From NCBI GenBank assembly GCA_937924525.1, contig CALDSU010000008.1, positions 186,001 to 250,000 of the forward strand: a stretch of 64,000 nucleotides of DNA, in the 5' to 3' direction. Position numbers and translations under genes: made by a program. Positions 37,844 through 46,930 of this stretch are shown here, piece after piece. This DNA comes from an uncultured Bryobacteraceae bacterium (GTDB taxonomy: Bacteria > Acidobacteriota > Terriglobia > Bryobacterales > Bryobacteraceae). Under the pieces are notes generated by a model. That model was not told the origin of the DNA, did no database searches, and was given only the letters and a program-made list of their open reading frames with translations. Positions within the stretch are counted from its first letter, which is position 1. Each line of letters begins with the position of its first letter.

Positions 37844-39494
37844 GAATGCCGCGCTCCTCCAACAGTTCTCCGCTGAGGCGCAGCAGGTTCACCAGGTTCC
37901 GACGGAAAGCCACCGACTGAGTCACCACCTGCGATTCGGCGCTGATGAGGTCGGTTTGGGCTTGCAGTACGATAAAAATCTGGCTGGTGCCGAGCTCGTA
38001 TTTTCGCTGCTCGGCCTCGAGCCGCTTGCGGGCAAAGTCGAGCGCCTTTAAGGAAAGGTCCAGGCCCTCCTTGGCCGACTCCACCTGGTTCACCGCGTTC
38101 AGCACTTCCTGCCGGATCTGTTGTTCCACCTGGCGGACGAAAAGCGTATCCCGGCGCCGGGCTACCAGCGCATCCGCCAGGTTGGCCTGGGCCTGCCGGT
38201 CGCGAATGGGCAGCCGCAGACGCAGCCCGAATTGGTAGACCGGAAACCCGAAGCCGAACAGTTGATCCAAGGCATCGCCGACGCCGCCGGGAATCAGGCG
38301 GGTGACGATCGATGGCTGGCCGGTATCGGAAAACACATTGGTGCGTTCCAGGAAGTTACCGCCTCGCCCCTGGCTGGTGTAGCCGCCGGTGAGCGCGAAA
38401 TCCGGCTTCAATTGATCCCGCGCCTGGCGGATCGACAATTCGTCGATGTCCAGCGCCTGGAGCGCGGACTTCAAGTCCGGGCGCAGGGTTAACGCCCGGG
38501 CGACGGCGGCTTCCGCGTCAATCTTGTTCAGACCGGTCGGCGGGGCCGGATCTTCCGTCAGCACGATCGGCAGCCGGCGGATCTCAGGATCCAGGTCGGC
38601 ACCGATTTGACGCCGGAGCAGGTCGTCCTGCTGGGCCACCAGGTAACGCGCCTGGGTGACGTTGGCCTGCGCCTGCGCAAACTGAAACTCCGGCTGATAG
38701 ATGTCCAAACGGGAGATGGCGCCGAGTTCGAGTTCGCGGCGGGCTCTCTTCAGGAAAGCCTCGGCCAGTTCCAAGGCCCGTTCCTGCACTTTCAGGTTTT
38801 CGCGCAGTTCCACGCCCCGCCAGTAGATCAGTTCCGCCTGCGCAACCAGCCGGAGCAGCGTGTCCTTTAGGTTCTGTTCGGTCTGGCGCAGCCGGCTGCG
38901 CGCCACCATGATCGGGATCTTCTGGACCGACCCGCCGCGTCCCCGCAGCAGCGGCTGCGCAAAATCGAACCGGAGGTTGGTGGTGAACTGGGGATTGAAC
39001 ACCGCGAACGAGTCGTTGGTAGTGAACTTCTGCCCGAAGAAACTGATGTTGTACTGCATGCCGTTGGTCAGGGTTTGCTGATAACCCAGATTCAGCGGCT
39101 GGGACAGCGTCTTCAGCGTGGCCGCGCCTTGCAGGACGCTGGTCGTGGGCTGGGTGTTGCGCGTGGCGTTGAACTGGGCGATGCCCAGCGGATCGAACGG
39201 GGCGAAGGCGCGCGTGATCTGGTTCCGGGCCGTCTCCACGGTCAGCCGCGAGATCGCGATTTCCGTGTTGTTGGCGGCGACCAATTCCAGGTACGAACGC
39301 AGCGACAGCTCCAGCCGGTCGCCTACCCGGTAGTCGCGGAGCTTGACGGGTTCCTCCAATTGGACGCGGGCCTCGGGCTTTTGAAAAATATACCGGAAGT
39401 AGTCCGCTTTCGGAAAGAAAGGCGCCGGCTTGGGATCCTGCGCCGCCGCGGAGAAAGCGCACAGGACACCCACGGCAAAACGGGTCCAAGACAT
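37833..39494 (-). CDS. TolC-family outer-membrane efflux channel
   Basis: Length is 553 residues from the ATG at 39494, chosen because a signal peptide (MSWTRFAVGVLCAFSAAAQ) begins there; an earlier start would overlap the permease gene. Two OEP repeats follow with long coiled-coil stretches (ARNQITRAF, LKDTLLRLVAQAELIYWRGVELRENLKVQERALELAEAF; later ALDFARKRLEAEQRKYELGTSQIFIVLQAQTDLISAES). This is the outer-membrane exit duct of the export operon. It is the last gene of that operon. Confidence 0.9.
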   Translation of the reverse strand: MSWTRFAVGVLCAFSAAAQDPKPAPFFPKADYFRYIFQKPEARVQLEEPVKLRDYRVGDRLELSLRSYLELVAANNTEIAISRLTVETARNQITRAFAPFDPLGIAQFNATRNTQPTTSVLQGAATLKTLSQPLNLGYQQTLTNGMQYNISFFGQKFTTNDSFAVFNPQFTTNLRFDFAQPLLRGRGGSVQKIPIMVARSRLRQTEQNLKDTLLRLVAQAELIYWRGVELRENLKVQERALELAEAFLKRARRELELGAISRLDIYQPEFQFAQAQANVTQARYLVAQQDDLLRRQIGADLDPEIRRLPIVLTEDPAPPTGLNKIDAEAAVARALTLRPDLKSALQALDIDELSIRQARDQLKPDFALTGGYTSQGRGGNFLERTNVFSDTGQPSIVTRLIPGGVGDALDQLFGFGFPVYQFGLRLRLPIRDRQAQANLADALVARRRDTLFVRQVEQQIRQEVLNAVNQVESAKEGLDLSLKALDFARKRLEAEQRKYELGTSQIFIVLQAQTDLISAESQVVTQSVAFRRNLVNLLRLSGELLEERGILIQ

Positions 39495-39501
39495 AGGTGA
39501 G

Positions 39502-40755
39502 TTACTCGTAGCGAATGGCCTCAATGGGATCCAGTTTGGCGGCCTGGACGGCCGGGTAGATGCCGAACAGCAGTCCGATGGCGACCGACACGCCGAAGGC
39601 GACCGAAATCGAAGAGGTGGTCACCACGGTGGGCCAGCCGGCTTGGAGAGAAATGACTCGCGACAGGCCAAAGCCGAACGCGATGCCGATCAGGCCGCCG
39701 ATGATGGAGATCATGACGGCTTCGGTAAGGAACTGTCGAATAATATCGCCCTGGCGTGCGCCGATGGCGCGGCGGATGCCAATCTCACGCGTCCGCTCGA
39801 GCACCGTCGCCAGCATGATGTTCATGATGCCAATGCCGCCGACCAGCAGCGAGATGCCGGCGATGCAGATCATGACGATGGCGAAGATCTTTTGCGTTTC
39901 CTGCCGCTGCTTCAGCAGGCCCGCGGGCACCACCACAGTGAAGTCTCCCGCGTCCTTGTGCGTCGACGACAGGATGGCCCGCACCACACCCTCGGTTTCA
40001 ATCGAGTCGGTGCCCGGCCGCAGCTTGATGTAGATCCCGTCGATCTCGTCCTTGAGCCAGCTCATGTTGTCGTCAAACCGGCGCATCACCGTATTCAGAG
40101 GCGCGACAATCAGGTTGTTGCGGCTGAGAGTCTGCGCCGATTCGTCGTCGCTGCTGCCGCCCTGCGAAGCCATCACGCCGATGACCCGCAGCCACTGGTC
40201 ATTCACCTTGATCCACTTGCCCACCGCGTCGTCGTAGCCCAGCAGGTTTACCTTGGCGGTTTCGCCCAGCACGCACACCGCCTCCGAACGGATGTTTTCG
40301 TCCTCGTTGAAGAAGCGTCCGGACACCATGCGCAGGCTTTGGATCTCGCGGTAGTTCGGGTACACGCCAATCAACTGGGGGGGCTCCTGGCCGGTCTTGG
40401 GCAGAACCTTCTGGGGCTTGAATCGCTTCCGGGGCGTGATGTGCTCAATCCCGGGCACGTTTTCGCTCAGGGCGCGGTAGTCGCGAAACGTCAAGCCGGG
40501 GGAGATGGCCCGAATGGTTTGCAGTTCGGTAGGGTCGCTGGCTTCGCGCGCTTCGATGATGATGTTGTTGACGCCCAGTTGGTCAATCATATTCATCATT
40601 TCTTTTTGCGCGCCGGCCGTAATGGACAGCATCGCCACCACGGCGCCCACGCCGAAAATCATTCCCAGCATGGTCAGCAGACTGCGGAGTTTGTGCACCA
40701 GGAGGCTGGACAGCCCCATCTGCAGTTCCGGGAGATAGCCGCTTAGATGCGCCAT
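39502..40755 (-). CDS. MacB/FtsX-type ABC transporter permease without ATPase domain
   Basis: A 417-residue permease. After a short amphipathic start (MGLSSLLVHKLRSLLTMLGMIFG) comes a first membrane helix, a large periplasmic MacB-type domain (about 50-280), and three C-terminal helices (IFAIVMICIAGISLLVGGIGIMNIMLATVLERTREIGIRRAIGA, then AVMISIIGGLIGIAFGFGL, and SISVAFGVSVAIGLLFGIYPA). True MacB carries an N-terminal ATPase; none is present here or elsewhere in the operon, so an ATPase encoded elsewhere must power it. It lies between adaptor and channel genes. Confidence 0.88.
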   Translation of the reverse strand: MAHLSGYLPELQMGLSSLLVHKLRSLLTMLGMIFGVGAVVAMLSITAGAQKEMMNMIDQLGVNNIIIEAREASDPTELQTIRAISPGLTFRDYRALSENVPGIEHITPRKRFKPQKVLPKTGQEPPQLIGVYPNYREIQSLRMVSGRFFNEDENIRSEAVCVLGETAKVNLLGYDDAVGKWIKVNDQWLRVIGVMASQGGSSDDESAQTLSRNNLIVAPLNTVMRRFDDNMSWLKDEIDGIYIKLRPGTDSIETEGVVRAILSSTHKDAGDFTVVVPAGLLKQRQETQKIFAIVMICIAGISLLVGGIGIMNIMLATVLERTREIGIRRAIGARQGDIIRQFLTEAVMISIIGGLIGIAFGFGLSRVISLQAGWPTVVTTSSISVAFGVSVAIGLLFGIYPAVQAAKLDPIEAIRYE

Positions 40756-40758
40756 AAC

Positions 40759-42798
40759 CTACCGTGTGCTCCTCGAGGCGCCGATGCCTCCCGGGATCGC
40801 TTTCGGCTGGGCGGGCGGCGAGGTCTCTCCGGTCTTTTTCTTCGTCGCGCCGCTGGTCGCGGTCGGATCGGCCAAAGCGATGATCTCGCCCGGCTGTAGC
40901 CCCGAAGCCACCACCATGATCGACTCGCTGCGCTTGGCCGGCTGAATCACGCGGGGCTCAAAACGATTCGGCTTCGTCTGCACGTACACCGTAAACTTTC
41001 CGTCCTTCTCAAAGACCGCTTGAGCCGGGATGTTGATGGCGTTGGGGATCTTCTCCACAATGATCTCGACATCGGCGAGCAGACCCGGCCGGAGCAGGAT
41101 GTCCAACTGCGAGTTCTCCTCGGGGGGCGCCGGCAATTTGGCCTTGGCCATTTCCGCTTCTTCCTCCGGCGTGAGGCCGGTCGCCTTGGGGAGCGGCGCG
41201 CCGAAGCGGAGGCCGCCGGGCGCGCCCTCGGCCTCTTTGCGCCCTTCGGCGGGACGCTGCCGTCCGCCGCCAGGTCCGCCGCCGGCCAGTTCGCGCATCC
41301 GGGCGAAAATCCGGCCGCGTTCTTCCTGCGAAAGATCCGCGATCTTCCGGCCCTTGAGCTCCTTCTGGATTTCTTTCTTCACGGTGTCCGGCAGGCGGTC
41401 GATGAACTGCTGAAACATCGCCGCGCGCTGCTCGGGGGTCAGGGAACCGAAGCCTCCGCCCCCGGGTCTGCCTCCTCCCGGCGCTCCGCCCGGCACGGCC
41501 CCGGGAATCCCCCCGCCGGGTCCGAACGCGCCGGGCGCTCCGGGCGCCGCGGCAGCCGGCCCGGGCATTCCGCCGCCCGGCGCTCCACCAGCCATCATGC
41601 CGCCGGCGCCCGCCGCTCCTCCAAGAGCGCCCAGGGCGTTTCCTCCGCCCATTCCGCCGGCGCCCCCGGGCGGTCCGCCGCCCATACCCGGAAATCCTCC
41701 AAAACCGGAGAGAGCCAGCGCCGCCGGAGCCTTCCTGGCGTTCTCCGCGGCGGTCGCCAGCACACGCCGGATCTGTTCCTCACTGGCGCCAAGCCCGCGC
41801 AACAGATTCGCCATATCGATGGAGAACACGACGTCGAATTTCTTGCCCGGATCGCCGCCGAACGGGTTCGCCGTCGCCGTGGCGCTCATCGACTTGATCT
41901 TGCCCGCGAAAACCTTCTCGGGCACGGCGTCAAGCTGAATGTTCACGTCCAACCCTTCGCGCAGGTTCGCCCGATCCAACTCGCCTACCTTCGCGATGAT
42001 CTCCATCTCAGAGAGATCCATCACGTCCGCCACCTGCATGCCCGGTTGCACGGTGTCGCCTTCCCGGAACTCGGGAAGCTGCTGCCCGAACATCGCAAAT
42101 CCCGTCCGGTTCTGGCGGACCGCCACCAGTCCCGTGATGGGCGAGGTGACTCTGCTCTGCCGGATGCGCTGTTTCTCGCGATCCAGGTCGATCAAGCTCT
42201 TGTTGCGCCGCTCGCGCAGCACCGCAAGTTCCGCTTCCGCCTGGGCTTGCCGGGACTGAATATCGCTTTCCAACTGCTGCAAACGCCGGCGCGCCTCTTC
42301 CAGATTGAGGATGTTCTTTTTCTGATCGATCTCGGCGAGCAGCTCGTTGCGCTGGACTTCCAGTTCAGCCCTGCGGACGGCGTAACGCGCGCGCAACAGT
42401 TCCACTTGGTCCTGGTTATTGCGCATCATCAGGTCCGCCTGGGCTTTCTTGATCTGCTCATCGATCTGCTCGACTTCGAGCAAGGTCTCTTCCAGGGCGG
42501 CGCGCCGCTCCGAGTCGTCGAACTCGATGATGAGGTCGGATTCCCGGGCCAGCGCGCCAATGGGCGCGAGCCGGGTGATTTGCACAGTGGTGAACAGGTT
42601 TGGCGCGGTCAGCGTCGCCTGGCGCACCGCCCGCAGTTCTCCGCGCGTGTAAGCCCGCACGACCACATCGCTTTGCCGGACCCGGGTGGTGGCGATGGTT
42701 CGGGAAGAACCGCCCCCCGGGAAAAGGTACTTCCAGGCCACCCAGCCGCCGGCAGCCAGGAGGGCGATGAAAATGATCCGCGAGATGATTCTCTTCAT
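40759..42798 (-). CDS. HlyD/MacA-type periplasmic adaptor with Gly/Pro-rich insert
   Basis: A 679-residue adaptor. A membrane anchor (about 5-27) precedes the lipoyl/hairpin region, with a long coiled coil (about 100-215: EQIDEQIKKAQADLM, LEEARRRLQQLESDIQSRQAQAEAEL) and VTSPITGLVAVRQNRTGFAMF. The beta-barrel starts IIAKVGELDRANLREGLDV. From about 334 to 562 a 230-residue insert interrupts the barrel, rich in Gly, Pro, Ala and Met (GGFPGMGGGPPGGAGG and similar), with a short charged helical core (LTPEQRAAMFQQFIDRLPD). The barrel resumes with ILLRPGLLADVEIIVEK. It is the third adaptor in transcription order. Confidence 0.88.
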   Translation of the reverse strand: MKRIISRIIFIALLAAGGWVAWKYLFPGGGSSRTIATTRVRQSDVVVRAYTRGELRAVRQATLTAPNLFTTVQITRLAPIGALARESDLIIEFDDSERRAALEETLLEVEQIDEQIKKAQADLMMRNNQDQVELLRARYAVRRAELEVQRNELLAEIDQKKNILNLEEARRRLQQLESDIQSRQAQAEAELAVLRERRNKSLIDLDREKQRIRQSRVTSPITGLVAVRQNRTGFAMFGQQLPEFREGDTVQPGMQVADVMDLSEMEIIAKVGELDRANLREGLDVNIQLDAVPEKVFAGKIKSMSATATANPFGGDPGKKFDVVFSIDMANLLRGLGASEEQIRRVLATAAENARKAPAALALSGFGGFPGMGGGPPGGAGGMGGGNALGALGGAAGAGGMMAGGAPGGGMPGPAAAAPGAPGAFGPGGGIPGAVPGGAPGGGRPGGGGFGSLTPEQRAAMFQQFIDRLPDTVKKEIQKELKGRKIADLSQEERGRIFARMRELAGGGPGGGRQRPAEGRKEAEGAPGGLRFGAPLPKATGLTPEEEAEMAKAKLPAPPEENSQLDILLRPGLLADVEIIVEKIPNAINIPAQAVFEKDGKFTVYVQTKPNRFEPRVIQPAKRSESIMVVASGLQPGEIIALADPTATSGATKKKTGETSPPAQPKAIPGGIGASRSTR

Positions 42799-42803
42799 GG
42801 ACG

Positions 42804-44108
42804 CTACAACTTCTTCCGGGCGCGGCGGGACGCCTCAATGGGATCCTCCAGCGTGACGATCTCGTTTTCCTGCAACCCGCCCAGCACCACAAGGTCGTCT
42901 TCGTTACGCTGGCCTACTTTGATCTCGCGCAACTGAAACTGGAGGCCGCGCTGCACGTAAACGGACGGTTTGCCCTGGCGGCTGAAACTCGCCTTCAAGG
43001 GGATCATCAGCACATTCGGATAGCGCTCGATGATGATCTCCGCCGACGCGCTCATTCCGGGGCGCAGACGCGCATCCACCGTTTGCAGCGTGGCGCGGGC
43101 CGGGAACAGTTTCTCGGAACTGCCAAATCCCTTGTAGACCAGCGACGCAATGGGGCTGATCCAGTCCAGCTCCCCTTGAAACTCCTTATCCGGAATGGCG
43201 TCCACGCGGATGCGCACCGGTTGCCCGAGTTTCAGCTTGCCACGGTCCACCTCTTCCAGCTTCAGTTCAATCCGCATCTCCGAGAGGTCCGGGATCTCGG
43301 CAATGGCCGCGCCGGTCCAAGCCCGGTCCCCTTCCTTGAACGCCGGCGGCGTCTGTCCCCAGGATCCGCCTACCCGAAAATTGGGCAGGATGTTCACGAT
43401 GCCATCCACCGGAGCGCGCAGGACCATCTTGGACAAATAGCTTTGCGCCAGGTTGCGGTCGCGGATCGTTTTGTCTTTCCTCTCGGCCAGCCGGTCCAGG
43501 TCCGCCTGTTGCGAAATTTTGCGGGAGTCGAGCACCGTCTTCACCTGTTTCAGTTCGCCTTCCGACACCCCGACCTGAATGCGGTTCTTGGCGCCTTCAA
43601 TCTCCGAGACAATTTCGGCCTTGCTGGCTTCCAGCTGGGCCCGCTGGACGTTGTACTCGGCCTGCATCAAACTCATGGCGTCCATTTCATCCACGATTTT
43701 GTGCTGGGCCTTGGTCTGCACAATCTCGCTGTCAGCGGTTCGGACGGTGGTTTCGCGCTCGATCAGGTTCTGCCGTTGCTGTTCGGGATCGAATTCAACG
43801 ATCACTTCGCCCTTGCGCACCTGTTTGCCGTTCTCCGCCAGCTTGACGATGCGCGGTTCGGGCACCTGCGGCGCCGTAAGGATCACCGAGCGGGTGGCGC
43901 GAATCTCGCCACGCGTACGGACCGAAACGACAAAATCGCCGCGCCGGACTTTGGCCACGGGAACATCGACCTCCGTGGTCGCGGTGTACCGGTAAGCCGC
44001 GTAGCCACCTCCGGCGCACAGGAGCACGGCAATGCTCCAGCCGATCAACCGGCGGCGCAGCGACTTCCGCTGGCCCAATCTTGCTTTCGGTTTCAGGTCC
44101 TTGGACAT
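42804..44108 (-). CDS. HlyD/MacA-type periplasmic adaptor
   Basis: A 434-residue adaptor of ordinary size. The N-terminal membrane anchor is WSIAVLLCAGGGYAAYRYT, the lipoyl half-motifs are VRTRGEIRATRSVILTAPQ and VDGIVNILPNFRVGGSW, and the hairpin is QRAQLEASKAEIVSEIEGAKN to KDKTIRDRNLAQSYLSKM. The beta-barrel and membrane-proximal domain follow (MSASAEIIIERYPNVLMIP, GGLQENEIVTLEDPIEASR). No insert is present. Five bases separate it from the following adaptor, so the set is one transcript. Confidence 0.92.
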   Translation of the reverse strand: MSKDLKPKARLGQRKSLRRRLIGWSIAVLLCAGGGYAAYRYTATTEVDVPVAKVRRGDFVVSVRTRGEIRATRSVILTAPQVPEPRIVKLAENGKQVRKGEVIVEFDPEQQRQNLIERETTVRTADSEIVQTKAQHKIVDEMDAMSLMQAEYNVQRAQLEASKAEIVSEIEGAKNRIQVGVSEGELKQVKTVLDSRKISQQADLDRLAERKDKTIRDRNLAQSYLSKMVLRAPVDGIVNILPNFRVGGSWGQTPPAFKEGDRAWTGAAIAEIPDLSEMRIELKLEEVDRGKLKLGQPVRIRVDAIPDKEFQGELDWISPIASLVYKGFGSSEKLFPARATLQTVDARLRPGMSASAEIIIERYPNVLMIPLKASFSRQGKPSVYVQRGLQFQLREIKVGQRNEDDLVVLGGLQENEIVTLEDPIEASRRARKKL

Positions 44109-44126
44109 GCGCGCCTCTTCACCTTG

Positions 44127-45941
44127 CTAACTTTCCTTGCGGGCGGCCGCGGGCTCGGCGAGGCTGACCACATCGCCGGGCTTCAGGCCCGACTTCACCG
44201 AGATCCGCAGCGTGTCCGTGCCGCCCAATTCCACTTCCTGGCGGCTCCACTCGCGGGGTCCGCGCAGAAACACAAACGATTTGCCGGTCTGGCGATCACG
44301 GAACACCGCGTCGACGGGGATCAGCGCCGCGGAGGACTCGCGGCTAACGACCACGTCTGCGCTGGCGGACAGATCCGGGATGACCCGCGGATCCTGCTCG
44401 TCCAACTTCAGGCGGAGCGGCAGGGTCTTCATGAAATTGGCCCGGCGCCCCGCCACCGGGACCGCGCCGATCGAGTACACGCGGCCCCGCAGCCGCATCC
44501 CCGGGAAGGCGTCCAACTCGATCGTGGCGGGCTGCCCGATCCGCAGCAACTCGGCATCTACCTGGTTGACCGTGGCGTTTACGACCATCGACGACGGGTC
44601 CACAATCTGCATGAACATCTGGCCGGGATACAACTGGTCGCCCACCTGCACCTGGCCTTGCTCCGAGCCGCGCCGGATCGTCTGCATCACGACCACGCCG
44701 TCCATGGGAGCCTTCACGATCAGCCGGTCGGCGTTATTCTCAGCCCGGCGTAATTCCAGCCTGGTTTTGTTCAGATCCAGTTCCGCCGCCCGCAGCTCCG
44801 CCTCTTGGGAAATACGGCTCAACTCCTCCTCGCGGAGGATTTGGCGATAGCGGGCTTCGGCCTCCTCGGCCGCCAGTTTCAGCCGCGTGGCATCCATGTC
44901 GGAGACCACTTCCAGCGTCTTCAGGTCTAGGCGCGCCTTCTCCAGGTCCGCCTTGGCGACCCGAATCCGCTGCGCCAGGGTCTCCCGGGCAACGGCTTGA
45001 TCCGCCTTCAGCTTACGCAGGTCCGCTTCGGTCTGAATCACGGACGCCTTGTAGTCATCCAGCCTGTTCAGCATGTATTGACGGTCGAATTCGGCCACCA
45101 CGTCGCCCTTGCGGACCGTCGAGCCCGGCGTCGCCAGCGAGAGCAGGACCATGGTCCACTCTCCCCCGCCGCCTCCGCTTCCCATGCGGGAGACCGAAAA
45201 CAAGCTGCCGCTGGTCGATCCCAACCCCCCCGAAACCGAGGACGCGCTGGCGGAAGCGCCCGAGGAAGACCCGGAGGGGGAGGTTCTCGATGAACCCGAA
45301 CGGACGGCGGACCGGTCGCTGAAACGGTTGGTGGAGCCGCGCATGGCGCCCAGGCTCGCCGCGCCGGAGCCGATATTGGCGTTGAGGGCCGCATTGGCGG
45401 AGCCGCCCCCGCCCGCACCGTCCGCGGAAGAAGATGGAGATGAGGAAAGCCCTCCAGCGAACGAACTCAAACTGGCCGAGGAGGCCGCCGCCGTGCTCGT
45501 GGTTCCCGTCGAACCCGAGGAACCCATTCCGGACGAGACGACGCTGGTTCCGCCGCCTCCGGACCGCCGGCTCGATCCATCGCGCCCCCGTCCGCTGCGG
45601 CTTCCCTGCAACTGGGGGACCAGGAGGGCGGCGAAACGCTCCGCCTGGACCGTGCCGCTCAGCCGGATCGTGCGGGTCAGATCGCCGGTTTCCACCACCG
45701 CGGTGGCCACGGGGGCGGCGGTCCCGCCGCCGGATCCGAACTGAAATAGGTCGCGCCCCAGAAAAAGCCCGAGACCGATCAACCCGATCACCGCTCCGGC
45801 GACCCACCACCCGCGCCGCGGGGGGCGCGCCGGGGGCGGGGGCACGATCCGGGGACGCGGCGGGGCAGGCTCCGGCTGAGGCGCCCGCCGCGGATCCGGG
45901 AGCGGCAAACTGCTTAAGTTGGATTGCATCCTAAACCCCAC
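44127..45941 (-). CDS. HlyD/MacA-type periplasmic adaptor with Ser/Gly-rich insert
   Basis: The first gene of the operon in transcription order (604 residues). It starts either at the GTG at 45941 or at the ATG at 45929. A proline-rich cytoplasmic tail (about 15-42) is followed by a membrane helix (WVAGAVIGLIGLGLFLGRDL). The lipoyl-domain strand VPQLQG is broken by about 150 residues (113-262) of Ser/Gly-rich sequence (e.g. SSGSTGTTSTAAASSASLSS). The domain then resumes with MVLLSLATPGSTVRKGDVVAEFD. A coiled-coil hairpin, barrel and C-terminal domain (LSASADVVVSRESSAALIP, GLKPGDVVSLAEPAA) complete it. Confidence 0.88.
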   Translation of the reverse strand: MGFRMQSNLSSLPLPDPRRAPQPEPAPPRPRIVPPPPARPPRRGWWVAGAVIGLIGLGLFLGRDLFQFGSGGGTAAPVATAVVETGDLTRTIRLSGTVQAERFAALLVPQLQGSRSGRGRDGSSRRSGGGGTSVVSSGMGSSGSTGTTSTAAASSASLSSFAGGLSSSPSSSADGAGGGGSANAALNANIGSGAASLGAMRGSTNRFSDRSAVRSGSSRTSPSGSSSGASASASSVSGGLGSTSGSLFSVSRMGSGGGGGEWTMVLLSLATPGSTVRKGDVVAEFDRQYMLNRLDDYKASVIQTEADLRKLKADQAVARETLAQRIRVAKADLEKARLDLKTLEVVSDMDATRLKLAAEEAEARYRQILREEELSRISQEAELRAAELDLNKTRLELRRAENNADRLIVKAPMDGVVVMQTIRRGSEQGQVQVGDQLYPGQMFMQIVDPSSMVVNATVNQVDAELLRIGQPATIELDAFPGMRLRGRVYSIGAVPVAGRRANFMKTLPLRLKLDEQDPRVIPDLSASADVVVSRESSAALIPVDAVFRDRQTGKSFVFLRGPREWSRQEVELGGTDTLRISVKSGLKPGDVVSLAEPAAARKES

Positions 45942-45977
45942 AGCGGCCTAGCGCCGCCCGATCCGGATAAGAGCCTC

Positions 45978-45983
45978 ATTATA
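45978..45983 (-). promoter_or_regulatory. -10 element (TATAAT) of the export operon promoter
   Basis: A perfect TATAAT reads leftward at 45983-45978, which would start transcription near 45971, about 30-40 bases before the adaptor start. The -35 region (about TCTTCA at 46001-46006) matches the consensus at only three of six positions. Confidence 0.45.
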
Positions 45984-46134
45984 CTCGCAGATCTCGTTGC
46001 TGAAGACACAGCTTTATGTTCGGGGCTGTGGCCCTTCCTCATTTAAGACGAATCCACCCTGTTCCGAGGTTAGCTGCGCGCCGAAAAAAGCGCCTGCCGC
46101 CACTCTGCCGAGGCCCATGTTATGTTGATGAACA

Positions 46135-46917
46135 GTGTCGTCGCCGCTGAATGTCCGCTTGCAGCAGTATGAAGGCCCGCTGGATTTGCTGCTGGACCTG
46201 ATTCGGAAGCAGCAACTGGACATTCGCGACATTCCCATCGCTCTGATTACGGCACAGTACCTGGAGTACCTGGAACAAGCGCTGGAACTCGACATCGATC
46301 TCGGAGCCGAGTTCGTGTACATGGCTGCCACGCTCATCCACATCAAGTCTAAGATGCTGCTGCCCCGGGATCCGGAACTGGAAAGAATGTCTCCGGAGGA
46401 AGATCCCCGCAGCGAGCTCGTCGAGCGTCTGATCGAGCACGAGCGCTTCAAGAATGCCGCCGAGATGCTCCAGCAGAAACGGCTGATTGAAGAGAACGTG
46501 TGGTCCAATCCCCAGATCCGGGAGTACCTGGAACAGGATGCGGATCCGGGACTGGCCGTCAGCCTGTTCGACCTGGTCAAGGCGTTTGGCGAGATCCTCG
46601 AACGGGCCCGGGACCGGCCGGTCTACGAGATTGAGGTTGAGGACGTTAGTATCCCGGATATGATCCGCCACTTGGGAACGCTGCTGCGTAACGCGCGCCC
46701 CGAAGAACCCCTCTTGATCCTGCCCCTGCTGGAACGGCAGCGAGGCCCCCGCGCCATGATCGCGATGTTTCTGGCCGTGCTGGAACTGGTCAAGCGGCAG
46801 GCGGTCACCCTCGCTCAGAACCAACTCTTCGGTGAGATCGAACTGCGGAAACACACGGCGTTTGAGGAGATCCTTAGCGACGTACCCCTGGCCGAGGCAG
46901 AGGCCGATTACAAATAA
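46135..46917 (+). CDS. scpA: Segregation and condensation protein A
   Basis: A 260-residue kleisin subunit of the SMC-ScpA-ScpB complex that organises and segregates the chromosome. VRLQQYEGPLDLLLDLIRKQQLDIRDIPI is the classical N-terminal SMC-binding segment, followed by LGAEFVYMAATLIHIKSKMLLPRD, and a winged-helix C-terminal part (MIAMFLAVLELVKRQAVTLAQN). The GTG at 46135 is the first usable start because a stop codon lies in frame 9 bases before. scpB follows 13 bases on. Confidence 0.93.
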   Translation: MSSPLNVRLQQYEGPLDLLLDLIRKQQLDIRDIPIALITAQYLEYLEQALELDIDLGAEFVYMAATLIHIKSKMLLPRDPELERMSPEEDPRSELVERLIEHERFKNAAEMLQQKRLIEENVWSNPQIREYLEQDADPGLAVSLFDLVKAFGEILERARDRPVYEIEVEDVSIPDMIRHLGTLLRNARPEEPLLILPLLERQRGPRAMIAMFLAVLELVKRQAVTLAQNQLFGEIELRKHTAFEEILSDVPLAEAEADYK

Positions 46918-46930
46918 CCAACGAGAGAAG

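Noticed and set aside
41450-41700. Short GC-rich repeats that might suggest a CRISPR array or tandem repeat element
   Set aside because: The repeats are irregular Gly/Pro codons inside the adaptor's insert, with no fixed unit or spacer.
41020-42936. Open frame of 638 codons on the + strand opposite the adaptor gene
   Set aside because: It is the complement of an adaptor with coiled coil and barrel motifs; the protein has no domain and its composition follows the GC-rich insert.
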